Below, piece after piece: positions 20,427 to 29,718 of a DNA stretch of 64,000 bases. This stretch comes from Cyanobacteria bacterium FACHB-63 (GTDB lineage Bacteria > Cyanobacteriota > Cyanobacteriia > Leptolyngbyales > Leptolyngbyaceae): contig JACJNX010000089.1 of the NCBI GenBank assembly GCA_014695255.1, positions 62,001 through 126,000 on the forward strand, written 5' to 3'. Below the pieces are notes generated by a model. That model did no database searches. It had not been told where the DNA came from and worked only from the letters and a program-made list of their open reading frames with translations. How positions within the stretch are numbered: position 1 is the first letter of the stretch; every line of letters starts with the position of its first letter. The translations under genes were made by a program, and so were the position numbers.

Positions 20427-22328
20427 TCATCCTTCTAAGCAGAGGCTTGCAGTTTGATAGAGCGATCGTAGCGTGAGTCCATCGGTTGGATAGTTCACTG
20501 CGGCATAACGATAAATTAGATTCGGAGTTTCGAGATGCTGCTGTTGCAACATAGCTACAACCTCTAATAACTGCTGCTGCAACAGTGCTTTTGTGGTTTG
20601 AGAACTGGCAATGATAAATTCACCATTTCTCCAATAGCCGAGAATTTCGCCGTCACAAAAACTAGCTTGCAAGCATTGCCCAGTTTGTTTGAGAATCTGA
20701 TTTCCAAGCGTGTGGCCCTGCTCAATGTTGATTTGTCTTAGCGTTGGAATGTAGAGAATCGCAAGGGAAGTCGTTTGATGATTGCGGAATTGAGCTTCGA
20801 TCGCTTGACTCGAATAAAACTGATTTGCAAGCCCGGTAATCGAATCTCTAGTACTCAACGTTTGTAATAATCGTAACCGCTCTAACCGTTGTGTGAGCCG
20901 TGAAAGTAATTCTTGCCCGACAATCGGTTTGACAACATAGTCATCGGCTCCGGCTGCAAAAATTTGTTGAACGGTTGCAGTATCTTGATGAGCGGTAAGA
21001 AAAACGATCGGCAAACTTTGCCAAGTTGGATTTGCTCGAATCGCCTGACAAAGGGCAACTCCGTTCATCTGCGGCATCTCGACATCCAGAATCAGCAGAT
21101 CGGGATTGATTGCTGATAAAACCGTCCAAAATTGCAGCGGATTATCAATTCCCGTTAGGCACATTCCCCAAGGTTCAAGGAGCTGTTTCAAGGTAGCAAG
21201 AATGATCGGATCATCATCGACTGCCAAAACTGTCCATGAGCGGAGAGATTGTTTAGCATCTCTCCTATTGCGGAAGACTTCAGATTCAGAGTCACTCATT
21301 TGTGAGGAATTTAGGGGACTTCCACCCGATTCAGCCGGAGCCGAAAGATTCAGAATATCCCCCAAGCGTCGAACCATAGATCGCACTTCTTCTACTGGCA
21401 ATTCAGCTTGTGCTTCAAATTGTTTTTCAAGCTGTCGAGCAATCTGCGTTCCTTCATCTCGATCGAACATGCCTAAAACACCCGCCAACTTATGAGCAGC
21501 GCGTTCTGCTGCTTCTCGCAGTTCGATCGATAAGGGGTAAGTATCAACTGCGTGTTGTATCACCGTAAATCGTTCTTTCATTAATCCGCGATACTGTTCC
21601 CAAAGCTGTGCAACTTGGTTGTCATAGGACTGGGTAGATTGCTCCGGATTGGCTTCAATTCCTTCACGCAATCGATATCCCAACCCATACACGTTCTCAA
21701 TCCAATCGACTGCGCCTCCTGCTTTTAGCTTCTGCCGCAATCCTTTGATGTGGGATTTGACGCTCTCTTCTTGGGGTGGATCGTCAAATGTCCAAAGATG
21801 CTCGATAATGTCTCCACAACTAAAAACGCGACTGGGGTGGCGCAGAAACAATTCGAGCAAACTATATTCTTTCGGTGTCAGTGGCAGTAGTTTCTCAGCA
21901 TAGGTGACTTGGCACGATCGCGGATCGAGCTGTAATTTACCGATCGTCAAAACTGGGCTTGCTGCTACCGTGCCTCGTCTCAACAAGGCTCTAACTCGTG
22001 CTTGAAGCTCTTCTAAGTCGAACGGCTTTGCTAAATAGTCATCTGCTCCTGAATCTAAGCCTCGAATTCGATATGTGCTGTCGTCTTTGGCGGTCATCAA
22101 TAAGATTGGAGTTCCACAACCGCGATCGCGGATTCTTTGGCAAAGCGTGATCCCGTCCAATTTTGGCAATCCGACATCAATCAGGATCAGGTCATAAGTT
22201 GTGCTCTCAACACATTCCCACCCAATCGCGCCGTCCTCTGCTGTGTCTACTGCGTAATGGTGTTCGCTCAACGATCGTGTAATCGCGTCTGTCACGATCA
22301 AATCATCTTCAACTACTAGAACCCTCAT
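20427..22328 (-). CDS. OmpR-type response regulator with Hpt, second receiver and degenerate GGDEF domain
   Basis: In order: receiver 1 (residues 1-118, Asp51 in LILIDVGLP); winged-helix DNA-binding domain (about 128-222, TPKEYSLLELFLRHPSRVFS and VYGLGYRLRE); an Hpt-like helix bundle with His279 in AAHKLAGVLGMF; receiver 2 (about 365-488, Asp415); then a GGDEF-like domain whose signature reads RNGEF at 567-571 instead of GG(D/E)EF. Diguanylate cyclase activity is therefore doubtful. The Hpt makes it a candidate relay acceptor from the downstream hybrid kinase. It may control its own operon and the divergent secreted-repeat gene. Confidence 0.88.
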   Translation of the reverse strand: MRVLVVEDDLIVTDAITRSLSEHHYAVDTAEDGAIGWECVESTTYDLILIDVGLPKLDGITLCQRIRDRGCGTPILLMTAKDDSTYRIRGLDSGADDYLAKPFDLEELQARVRALLRRGTVAASPVLTIGKLQLDPRSCQVTYAEKLLPLTPKEYSLLELFLRHPSRVFSCGDIIEHLWTFDDPPQEESVKSHIKGLRQKLKAGGAVDWIENVYGLGYRLREGIEANPEQSTQSYDNQVAQLWEQYRGLMKERFTVIQHAVDTYPLSIELREAAERAAHKLAGVLGMFDRDEGTQIARQLEKQFEAQAELPVEEVRSMVRRLGDILNLSAPAESGGSPLNSSQMSDSESEVFRNRRDAKQSLRSWTVLAVDDDPIILATLKQLLEPWGMCLTGIDNPLQFWTVLSAINPDLLILDVEMPQMNGVALCQAIRANPTWQSLPIVFLTAHQDTATVQQIFAAGADDYVVKPIVGQELLSRLTQRLERLRLLQTLSTRDSITGLANQFYSSQAIEAQFRNHQTTSLAILYIPTLRQINIEQGHTLGNQILKQTGQCLQASFCDGEILGYWRNGEFIIASSQTTKALLQQQLLEVVAMLQQQHLETPNLIYRYAAVNYPTDGLTLRSLYQTASLCLEG

Positions 22329-22540
22329 ATCTATCGCTCACCTAGCCGTAAAGCGATTGTAAGGTAATTCATCCCGCGTCTTAAAGCATTCTTACAAGAA
22401 CGCAACAATCGAGCAGGCATAAATTAGTTTTTCTCCTCTAGTTCTCCCCGATTATTCTCTATCTTGAGAAACATCAAGCGAACAGCTTACATTCAAGCTT
22501 CGCTAAATCTCAACTTTATGACCACAACAAGAGGACAATT
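22329..22540. promoter_or_regulatory. Divergent promoter region between regulator and secreted-repeat genes
   Basis: These 212 bp separate the start of the response regulator (minus strand) from the start of the repeat protein (plus strand). A small palindrome, TTCTTACAAGAA at 22389-22400, sits about 61 bp before the regulator start and is a candidate operator; this is position-based inference. AGAGGA lies just before ATG 22541 and is a good ribosome site. No convincing -10/-35 pair was identified. Confidence 0.35.
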
Positions 22541-22999
22541 ATGAAGCGTCAATTCTGCACTGTTGCTATTCTGACAACTCTGGGTGTTTTGTCTTTTGCA
22601 TCGATTGCAAAAGCCGGAGTCACTTTGAACGGCACATCATTGGATGGTTCCACTGCCGAGCATACCCAGTTGTCTCTTCAACCTGAAGATCCTGCTAGTT
22701 CAGACTTTTATGGAGTCGTTTTGAACGGTACATCAGTAGATGGTTCTACTGTCGATCGTGCCCAGTTGTCTCTTCAACCTGAAGATCCTGCTAGTTCAGA
22801 CTTTTATGGAGTCACTTTGAACGGTACATCGGTAGATGGTTCTACTGTCGATCGTGCCCAGTTGTCTCTTCAACCTGAAGATCCTGCTAGTCTAGACTTC
22901 TATGGCTCCAACCTAAACGGTACATCCTTGGATGGTTCTACTCTTGATTGTGTCCAGTCGTCTCTTCAATCTGACGCTCCTGCTAGTCTAGACTTCTAG
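22541..22999 (+). CDS. Small secreted protein of four 32-residue repeats
   Basis: This 152-residue protein has a Sec signal peptide with likely cleavage after residue 25 (FASIAKA). All of the mature protein is four copies of a 32-residue unit, the last one short by one residue. Each begins G-x-x-LNGTS-(L/V)-DGST and ends with LQPEDPASSDFY or a close variant. DNA units start at 22616, 22712, 22808 and 22904. The mature part is Ser/Thr/Asp-rich, has only one Cys (in unit 4) and looks disordered. I do not know a function; it could be a surface or matrix peptide. AGAGGA supports the start. It is divergent from the two-component operon. Confidence 0.75.
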   Translation: MKRQFCTVAILTTLGVLSFASIAKAGVTLNGTSLDGSTAEHTQLSLQPEDPASSDFYGVVLNGTSVDGSTVDRAQLSLQPEDPASSDFYGVTLNGTSVDGSTVDRAQLSLQPEDPASLDFYGSNLNGTSLDGSTLDCVQSSLQSDAPASLDF

Positions 23000-23112
23000 C
23001 AAAATGCCAGCGTAGTCAACGAGACAGCGAATCAGAATCACATGACCGCAAATGAGTAATCTCTAGTTTTCAGCCTCAGGTGATTTGCTTGAGACTTGTT
23101 ACTCATGACTCA

Positions 23113-23145
23113 AGCCCATGTCTTAATTTATTCGAGGCATGGGCT
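23113..23145. terminator. Hairpin downstream of the secreted-repeat gene
   Basis: AGCCCATG (23113-23120) and CATGGGCT (23138-23145) pair perfectly, and the stem can extend inward through one wobble pair. It lies in the 174-bp gap between the repeat protein and the ADYC gene. No long T-run follows, so terminator activity is uncertain. Confidence 0.4.
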
Positions 23146-23173
23146 GCTGAATCACTTTACGTAATCCTAGCTC

Positions 23174-23947
23174 ATGAAACAATCTTGGTTTAGCTCTCTA
23201 TTTTGCTTGTCGATCGCCATTAATATTAGCATTGTTAATTTTGCTAAATCTCAACCGAGTTCTGCCACCGCGATCAATGCTCTAGCACCGGGAACTACGA
23301 TCGTTGGCTTCGATGCCCAAGGACATCGCTTGAAGTTTCAAATTCGCAGTATTGAACTCGATCCGCAAGATCCACAGCAAGAAATTTACCTTTACACCGT
23401 GTTCTATCAAACCAAAAACCAGGCTTGGCAAAACTACTGTCGAGCCACGGATCACTTTGCGGCGAAAGCAATTGCACTTCGAGGAACCTGGGATCGCAGC
23501 GGCACTTACCAAGGTAACGAAAACCGCATCACGTTTAGTTGCTTAAGCGGTGCATTAGCAAAGTGTGTTCGCTTAGGCTATAAACCTTGGCAAAACATTA
23601 AAGGACAATCGCTCAAAGAGTATCATCAAGCTTGTGTACGGATGATTCGTGCTGATTACTGTGGCGACGGAACAACGCATACTCAGGATGGAACACAGAT
23701 TAATCTCTACGATCGCTTAGGGATTCGGAAACGGGCTGTAGTCCCTGGGATGAGTTTTGAAGCAGCGTGGGGGAGTGATGGAGCGCAATCGATTCATCAT
23801 ACCCGCTATCCAGAATCTTTAGCTTATGTGCAACGAGTTTGTCCCCATCGGCTCGCAAGCAACACAAAAGCAAATCAAACTTCGATTCAATCGCAATCTT
23901 CTGTACTCCTATTCAACGATTCTATGATCAAGAAATTGAAGCGGTAG
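23174..23947 (+). CDS. Secreted ADYC-domain protein
   Basis: This 257-residue protein has an N-terminal hydrophobic leader (FSSLFCLSIAINISIVNFAK) consistent with export. The central motif RADYCGDGTTHTQDGTQI fits the ADYC domain, found mostly in secreted bacterial proteins of unknown function. Several Cys residues (in YCRATDHF, FSCLSGALAKCVRLGY, HQACVRM, DYC and VCPHR) could form disulfides outside the cytoplasm. The final 35 residues are low-complexity Ser/Gln-rich. It has its own upstream gap and is convergent with the RarD gene. Confidence 0.65.
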   Translation: MKQSWFSSLFCLSIAINISIVNFAKSQPSSATAINALAPGTTIVGFDAQGHRLKFQIRSIELDPQDPQQEIYLYTVFYQTKNQAWQNYCRATDHFAAKAIALRGTWDRSGTYQGNENRITFSCLSGALAKCVRLGYKPWQNIKGQSLKEYHQACVRMIRADYCGDGTTHTQDGTQINLYDRLGIRKRAVVPGMSFEAAWGSDGAQSIHHTRYPESLAYVQRVCPHRLASNTKANQTSIQSQSSVLLFNDSMIKKLKR

Positions 23948-24075
23948 TAAGTAGTACACCACATTGATTATGATAGGGAAATAGTTGGATACAGTCGCTT
24001 CAATCTGGTTCTAGCATCGGTACTAGGGATAATTTTCACAAGAACTCACGCCCCTACAGTGGATAAGCACAGAAT

Positions 24076-25041
24076 CTACCACACTGATCGCCCGGTTTGC
24101 ACAGACGCGATCGAATACACTGCGATCGCCGCCCAAATCAGCAAAAACGTCACCGCATGAATTGCTGTAAACGGTTCACGATACAACACCACGCCGATTA
24201 AAAGCGCCAGACTCGGTGAAAGATATTGAAAAAATCCCAGCGTCGAAAGCTGTAATCGTTTAGCAGCAGTGTTAAACCAAAGCAAAGGCAGCGCCGTTAC
24301 TACGCCACACCCAATTAACAATGCGCTGATTTGCCAAGCTGTGGCAAAACTCCCCACTCCAGTTGCACCGAGATAAGCAATCCAAAATAGCGCGATCGGC
24401 GTTGCCAGTAATGTCTCGACCGCTAGTCCAACCATAGGCGTAACCGTAATCAGTTTACGAAACAAACCGTACAATGCAAACGTGAATGCTAGCGCAATTG
24501 CAATCCACGGCACTTGCCCAAACTGCCAAACAAAATTCAGTACCGCGATCGCTGCCAGTAATACCGCAATCTTCTTGCCTAGATTCAGCCTCTCTTTTAG
24601 AATGAGCGATCCAAGCAGCACTGTCACCAGCGGATTGATGTAATATCCTAAGCTCGCTTCAACAATATGACCACTGTTTACACCGTATATATAGATACCC
24701 CAATTTCCAGCGATCAACGTAGTTGTGAGAAGCAAAGCAAGAATAGATTTGGGCGATCGCCAAAGTTGGCGAAACTCAGCGATGCGGTTCTGTCTCCACA
24801 GCAATCCCATCAATAACACCATCGACCAAATAATTCGATGACACACCACTTCAATCGCTGGAACTTGCGTCAAAAATTTCCAATAAATCGGGAACAGTCC
24901 CCAAGCAGAATAAGCCAGAACCGCGTAGAGCGCCCCAGTCTTTGAGGAGAAATAACCTTCAGTAAACTTGTTCAAAATAAAAACAAAACAAAACAAAACA
25001 GCAGTCTGAAATTCTAGCAATCGATCTTGAGCTTTAGCCAT
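24076..25041 (-). CDS. rarD: EamA/RarD family permease
   Basis: This 321-residue protein has about ten transmembrane segments and two EamA halves. The text KTGALYAVLAYSAWGLFPIY with YWKFLTQVPAIEVVCHRIIW is the classical RarD opening, and NWGIYIYGVNSGHIVEASLGY with INPLVTVLLGSLILKERL is also diagnostic. RarD is a putative drug/metabolite exporter; its substrate is unknown. The first 30 or so residues before KTGALY are longer than usual, so the true start may be internal. It stands alone, divergent from the exopolysaccharide locus. Confidence 0.88.
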   Translation of the reverse strand: MAKAQDRLLEFQTAVLFCFVFILNKFTEGYFSSKTGALYAVLAYSAWGLFPIYWKFLTQVPAIEVVCHRIIWSMVLLMGLLWRQNRIAEFRQLWRSPKSILALLLTTTLIAGNWGIYIYGVNSGHIVEASLGYYINPLVTVLLGSLILKERLNLGKKIAVLLAAIAVLNFVWQFGQVPWIAIALAFTFALYGLFRKLITVTPMVGLAVETLLATPIALFWIAYLGATGVGSFATAWQISALLIGCGVVTALPLLWFNTAAKRLQLSTLGFFQYLSPSLALLIGVVLYREPFTAIHAVTFLLIWAAIAVYSIASVQTGRSVW

Positions 25042-25491
25042 GACCTGAAGTTTGAAAGACGAATTTGCAGAAGTTGATTGACCTGACTGTAATCAAAACG
25101 TCTGTGGTATCTAGAGCCATACGAGGATGCGATCGTACAATCACTCAACACTCAGACTCTGACCTAGAACGCAGGTTAAGTTTAAACTCTGATGCCGCTT
25201 TGTAAACTCTACTATCATTTTGTTAGTCAAAGCACGATTGTCTTCTGGTTCGCAACAAGACCAGAGAATTTGATTAAGGAATAAAATTCTGTTCTCTCTT
25301 TCAATGTGATGTAACGCCTTAAACGGGGAACTCTACACACATGCAAATGATAGCTAGGGAGTCAGGGTGATGAAGCTAGCGCCGGAAGCAACGTTAGTAA
25401 CGTTTTTATCGTGCAAGCCATGAATACTGCCTCAAATTAATCAGAACTAGAAGCTTAAGTCACTACTGCACCCTAAGAACAATTGGCTCCT
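25042..25491. other. 450-bp intergenic region before the exopolysaccharide locus
   Basis: No credible coding frame. It must hold the promoters of rarD (minus) and of the polysaccharide operon (plus). The only structure I see is AACGTTAGTAACGTT at about 25391-25405, a short near-palindrome followed by T residues; its loop is too small for a convincing terminator. Confidence 0.4.
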
Positions 25492-26298
25492 ATGGATACG
25501 AGTTTGAAAGAGACGCTTCCCTTCATTGAAGTTGTGGATGTTCGCGTTACTGCTTTAGGTTTTGAAGCCCAAATTGCCTTAATGATGCAATGGGCGAAGC
25601 AGCAAAAGAGCAGAGGTGTTTGTGTGGCAAACGTACATATGCTAGTGGAAGCTCATCGAGAGCCTGCATTTGCCGATATCTTGAAGAAGGCTGATCTCGT
25701 TACTCCTGATGGGATGCCCCTGGTATGGATGTTGAGATGGTTAGGACAACCAAGACAAGACCGAGTTGCTGGTTTAGATATTATCTTGGCGCTTTGTAGT
25801 CGTGCGATCGAAGAGGACGTAAGAATTTTTCTCCTAGGTTCAACCCCTGAAATACTGGGACGCATGAAAGCGAGATTTGAAAGCGAGTTTCCAAACTTGA
25901 AAATTGCGGGTGCAGCGCCCCTGCCGTTTCGTCCTTGTACGGAAGCGGAAGATAACGCGATCGCGCAAATGATTAACGAGAGTGGCGCAGGATTAGTGAT
26001 GGTTTCTTTAGGATGCCCTAAGCAGGAGGCATGGATTGCCAGACAAAAGGGTAAGGTGCAAGCTGTCATGATTGGTTTAGGTGGGGCTTTCCCTGTCTAT
26101 GCGGGACTGAAAAAACGCACTCCTCGCTTGATTCAAAATGCTGGACTGGAATGGTTGTACCGTCTCATTCAAGAGCCAAAAAGACTATGGTGGCGGTATG
26201 CCAGTACGATTCCGATATTTATATTTCTGGCAGTAAAACAGCTAGTCGTATCTAAGGTATATCAGGGAAGTCTAATAAAACAGACTGAGCAAAGTTAA
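25492..26298 (+). CDS. WecG/TagA/CpsF family glycosyltransferase
   Basis: This gives 268 residues from ATG 25492; a TTG three codons earlier is less likely. Family hallmarks are all present: ANVHMLVEAHREPAFADILK, KADLVTPDGMPLVW, VSLGCPKQEAWIARQKG and GLGGAFPVYAGLKKRTPRL. These enzymes add an N-acetylmannosamine-type or other second sugar to undecaprenyl-linked GlcNAc on the cytoplasmic side. It is the first gene of the exopolysaccharide locus and probably acts right after the missing initiating transferase. Confidence 0.9.
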   Translation: MDTSLKETLPFIEVVDVRVTALGFEAQIALMMQWAKQQKSRGVCVANVHMLVEAHREPAFADILKKADLVTPDGMPLVWMLRWLGQPRQDRVAGLDIILALCSRAIEEDVRIFLLGSTPEILGRMKARFESEFPNLKIAGAAPLPFRPCTEAEDNAIAQMINESGAGLVMVSLGCPKQEAWIARQKGKVQAVMIGLGGAFPVYAGLKKRTPRLIQNAGLEWLYRLIQEPKRLWWRYASTIPIFIFLAVKQLVVSKVYQGSLIKQTEQS

Positions 26299-26320
26299 TG
26301 AATTGCAGAAGGCAGAAGCT

Positions 26321-27694
26321 ATGAGGGAGATATTTTTTAATCCGATAGTCTTACTGCTCGTTGCGATCGTTGGGGCAATCTATTTGCTGCTTTTTTCGTC
26401 CTGGGTGACTCGTGAGGAGAATAACCATCGCTTACGCTGGCTAATTACATTTATTTTTCTATTTAGTGGGTTGCATCCAACCATTGCGCCATTCCCTTAC
26501 TTTCAGCCAGAAGCGCTCGCTGGGTTCGATAAGTCTGCTGAATCTGCATTCGTGCAATTAACCCTCTATGGTGCGGTCGCTCTTTTGCTAAGCGCTTGGT
26601 TTAGGAACTTCTTGGGCGGCTTGCTTTATCTAGGCAAGAATCCTTTTTTGTCCGGGTTATTGCTTTTGGCGCTGTTGTCTGCTTTTTGGTCAGAAACCCC
26701 GATTTTATGTTTTAGATACGGTTTGGTCTTTCTATTTGCGACTTTGTTTGCGATTCATATTGCTAGAGAATACAGCTTCAAAGCGCTATGCGTCATACTC
26801 CGACGATTAACGTTCGTGAGCGGCATTGTCAATTTCTGTTCACCGGCGATCGTGCCCTCACTGGCAATTAAAGACAAGGGACTATCCGGGATTATGCCTT
26901 TTCCGATTGATCTTGGTAATTTTCTGGCATTCGGTGTTGCGCTCTGGGTTTCTTATGGCTTAGATGCTCCTAAACAAGATCGCTGGAAAGCATTTGCGAT
27001 CGCAGGTTTTTTGAGCATGGTGATGTTAATGGCAAATTCTGCTCAGAGTATCTTTATTTGTGTTGTCTTAACGGTATTAGTCATTGTTCTACAATCGGTG
27101 AAATTCTTGGATAGTAGATACTTTCCAGTGTTGCTAATCGGGGGGCTAATTTTAGCAATTGTAATCTCTGTGGTTATGCAGTATTTACTTCCACTCATTT
27201 TTGCTGCTTTGGGCAAAGATATGTCTCTGACTGGGCGTACTGAGTTTTGGCCGCAACTGCTCGATCGCTTAGAGCAGCATAATTTGTTTGTCGGCTACGG
27301 CATTAATAGCTTTTGGCAGGCTTGGCGTGGAGATGATGATCCGGCTCATGGCATTATCATCTATGGTGGCTTTATTCCAACTCATGCCCACAATGGTTTT
27401 ATTGATTTAGCATTGAGTTTGGGAGTGCTTGGACTCATTCTGTTCTTGATGTCCTGGTTTGTTGGACTCGCTCAAGCAGTGAAGTACAGCTTACAAAGCG
27501 ATTCGGCAGATTGTAGTTTGCCACTTCTTATCTTGGTTTACCTGGTTTTCTTCAACGTCTCACACACATTGCTGACAGGGGCAAACTATATTTGGGTGTT
27601 GTATACGATCGCGTTAACCCGTTTGCAGATTGAAGACAGACAGCGAAGAAAGTTGACTCCTGAACTTGAATCTGTCAGGAGCTTACCTGTATGA
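26321..27694 (+). CDS. O-antigen ligase/polymerase family (Wzy-like) membrane protein
   Basis: I choose ATG 26321, preceded by AGAAGG about 8 nt upstream, rather than a TTG at 26303. The 457-residue product has about eleven transmembrane segments and a large outer loop near residues 310-350 with the signature LVGRTEFW-like text SLTGRTEFWPQLLDRL and HAHNGFIDLALSLGVLG. This is the Wzy/WaaL-type region that handles lipid-linked glycans. In this setting, polymerisation of repeat units outside the inner membrane is likelier than ligation to lipid A. It overlaps the next gene by 4 bp (ATGA). Confidence 0.85.
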   Translation: MREIFFNPIVLLLVAIVGAIYLLLFSSWVTREENNHRLRWLITFIFLFSGLHPTIAPFPYFQPEALAGFDKSAESAFVQLTLYGAVALLLSAWFRNFLGGLLYLGKNPFLSGLLLLALLSAFWSETPILCFRYGLVFLFATLFAIHIAREYSFKALCVILRRLTFVSGIVNFCSPAIVPSLAIKDKGLSGIMPFPIDLGNFLAFGVALWVSYGLDAPKQDRWKAFAIAGFLSMVMLMANSAQSIFICVVLTVLVIVLQSVKFLDSRYFPVLLIGGLILAIVISVVMQYLLPLIFAALGKDMSLTGRTEFWPQLLDRLEQHNLFVGYGINSFWQAWRGDDDPAHGIIIYGGFIPTHAHNGFIDLALSLGVLGLILFLMSWFVGLAQAVKYSLQSDSADCSLPLLILVYLVFFNVSHTLLTGANYIWVLYTIALTRLQIEDRQRRKLTPELESVRSLPV

Positions 27695-29019
27695 ATCAAT
27701 CCTGGGTTCAACTTCTGCCTCCGTTTCTTCGCACTAAGCTAGAGGGGCGCTATACCGTACAAAAGATTCTTGGCAATACGGGATGGCTGCTTGTCGATCG
27801 CATTCTCCGCATGGGACTAGCGCTGGTCGTGGGCGTTTGGGTTGCTCGATACTTAGGACCAGAGCAATTTGGACTGTTTAACTATGCAATCGCTTTTTCT
27901 GCGCTCTTCAGCCCCATTGCGACATTGGGGTTAGAGGGGCTTGTGGTTCGCGATATTGTGCAATCTCCTGCTGATAAGGATGAAATTTTAGGCACGACTT
28001 TCCTGATTCGATTGGTAGGTGGTGTTTCGGCTTGGTTGTTATCGGTGGGTGTCATTTACTGGATGCGCCCAAACGATGCAATAATCCAATGGCTTGTAGG
28101 AATTACTGCCGCAGGATTTATCTTCCAAGCCTTTGACATTATTGACTCTTGGTTCCAGTCACAGTTGCAATCAAAGTATTCAATTCTTGCAAAAAGCGCC
28201 GCCTTCATTTTTACAGTTGGGGTGAGAGTGATGTTAATTCAGATCAGAGCGCCCCTGATTGCTTTTGCTTGGGCAGCCTGTTTTGAGGGCATCCTAATTG
28301 CAATTGGGCTAATTGCAGCCTACTGCTCTAGAGGATTTTCTTTGACCTCGTGGCGGGGAAGTATCACTCGCGCTCGGACATTGCTAAAAAACTGCTGGGC
28401 TTTAATTCTGTCAGGCTTGGCGATCATGACTTACATGAAGATTGATCAGGTGATGTTGAATGAAATGATGGGGAGTGAAGCGGTTGGAGTCTATTCGGCA
28501 GCCGTGAAGCTGTCTGAGATTTGGTATTTTGTACCGATGGCTCTAACCTCCTCAGCCTTTCCTGCGATTGTAGAACTACGATCGAAAGATATTGATCTGT
28601 ACTATCAACGGCTACAAGGTCTATTTAACTTTCTGGTGCGGCTTGCTTATGCGATCGCGATTCCGGTCACTTTTTTAGCAGGATGGCTGATTATGCTTTT
28701 GTTTGGCAGCGATTACTCAGCATCTGCACCCATTTTAGCAATTCACATCTGGGCAGGTGTGTTTGTGTTTCTGGGGGTTGCTCAAGAGTCATGGAGCTTT
28801 GCTGAGGGATTTCTGAAGCTGTCGTTACAGAGGACTCTGATCGGTGCGGTGATTAATGTGCTGCTCAATTTTATTCTGATTCCAATTTACGCTGGAGTCG
28901 GCGCGGCGATTGCAACAGTGATTGCTTATGGGTGTGCAGTGGTCGTAACAAACTTCGTTGATCCCAGAGCAAAACGGATTTTAGCGTTACAACTCAAAGC
29001 TCTCTTCTTGATTGGATAA
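27691..29019 (+). CDS. Wzx-like oligosaccharide flippase
   Basis: This 442-residue protein has about 12-14 transmembrane segments. The motif WLLVDRILRMGLALVVGVWV with ARYLGPEQFGLFNYAIAFSA is typical of the polysaccharide-transporter (RfbX/Wzx) family of the MOP superfamily, as is MTYMKIDQVMLNEMMGSEAV near residue 245. It should flip the lipid-linked repeat unit across the inner membrane for the preceding polymerase. It starts on the ATGA overlap with the polymerase gene, so the two are translationally coupled. Confidence 0.92.
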   Translation: MNQSWVQLLPPFLRTKLEGRYTVQKILGNTGWLLVDRILRMGLALVVGVWVARYLGPEQFGLFNYAIAFSALFSPIATLGLEGLVVRDIVQSPADKDEILGTTFLIRLVGGVSAWLLSVGVIYWMRPNDAIIQWLVGITAAGFIFQAFDIIDSWFQSQLQSKYSILAKSAAFIFTVGVRVMLIQIRAPLIAFAWAACFEGILIAIGLIAAYCSRGFSLTSWRGSITRARTLLKNCWALILSGLAIMTYMKIDQVMLNEMMGSEAVGVYSAAVKLSEIWYFVPMALTSSAFPAIVELRSKDIDLYYQRLQGLFNFLVRLAYAIAIPVTFLAGWLIMLLFGSDYSASAPILAIHIWAGVFVFLGVAQESWSFAEGFLKLSLQRTLIGAVINVLLNFILIPIYAGVGAAIATVIAYGCAVVVTNFVDPRAKRILALQLKALFLIG

Positions 29020-29025
29020 CTTCTG

Positions 29026-29718
29026 ATGAAAACACTTCCTATGCTGCTAAAAAACAATCTGAAAGACTTGAAAATGACACTTCGGGATGGATACTCCAGA
29101 AAGTCCTATTCTCAAGAAGGTGAGGATTTGATTTTGCATCGTGTGTTTGAGACGGTCGATCGCGGATTTTATATCGATGTGGGTGCTCATCATCCTAAAC
29201 GGTTCTCAAATACTTTCATCTTCTACCAAAGAGGATGGTCAGGTATCAATATTGATGCAATGCCGGGAAGTATGGAGCCTTTTAAGCGCTTGAGACCAAG
29301 AGATATCAATGTGGAAGCCGCGATCGCTTCGAGTCCCAGAGAAATGACATTTTTTGTGTTTGACGATCCGGCATTGAATTGCTTCGGTCGCGAACTAGCA
29401 GAACGAAGATGGCAGGGGGCTTACTCTTTGAAGCAGGAAATTCAGATTGTTACGCAGACTTTGGGAGAAGTGCTGCACCAACATCTTCCGGTAGGACAGA
29501 AAATTAACTTTTTGTCGATCGATGTTGAAGGCTTAGATTTGGAAGTGCTGCAATCGAACGATTGGTCAGCGTTCAGACCGGAGTACGTTTTGGCTGAATG
29601 CGCTGAGATGGACTTAGAGCAGATTCAGAAAGGTAATGTCTATCAGTTCTTGACAGAGAGAGGGTATTCTCTGTTTGCTAAAACGCTAAGTACCGCCGTT
29701 TTTAAGGCAAATGAATGA
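29026..29718 (+). CDS. FkbM family methyltransferase
   Basis: This 230-residue SAM-dependent methyltransferase has motif I FYIDVGAHHPKRFSNTF and the acidic end of strand 2 in GINIDAMPGSMEPFKRLRP. A later SIDVEGLDLEVLQSNDW is strongly diagnostic of FkbM enzymes. It probably O-methylates a sugar of the repeat unit. It lies 6 bp after the flippase gene and overlaps the following glycosyltransferase gene by 4 bp. Confidence 0.9.
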   Translation: MKTLPMLLKNNLKDLKMTLRDGYSRKSYSQEGEDLILHRVFETVDRGFYIDVGAHHPKRFSNTFIFYQRGWSGINIDAMPGSMEPFKRLRPRDINVEAAIASSPREMTFFVFDDPALNCFGRELAERRWQGAYSLKQEIQIVTQTLGEVLHQHLPVGQKINFLSIDVEGLDLEVLQSNDWSAFRPEYVLAECAEMDLEQIQKGNVYQFLTERGYSLFAKTLSTAVFKANE

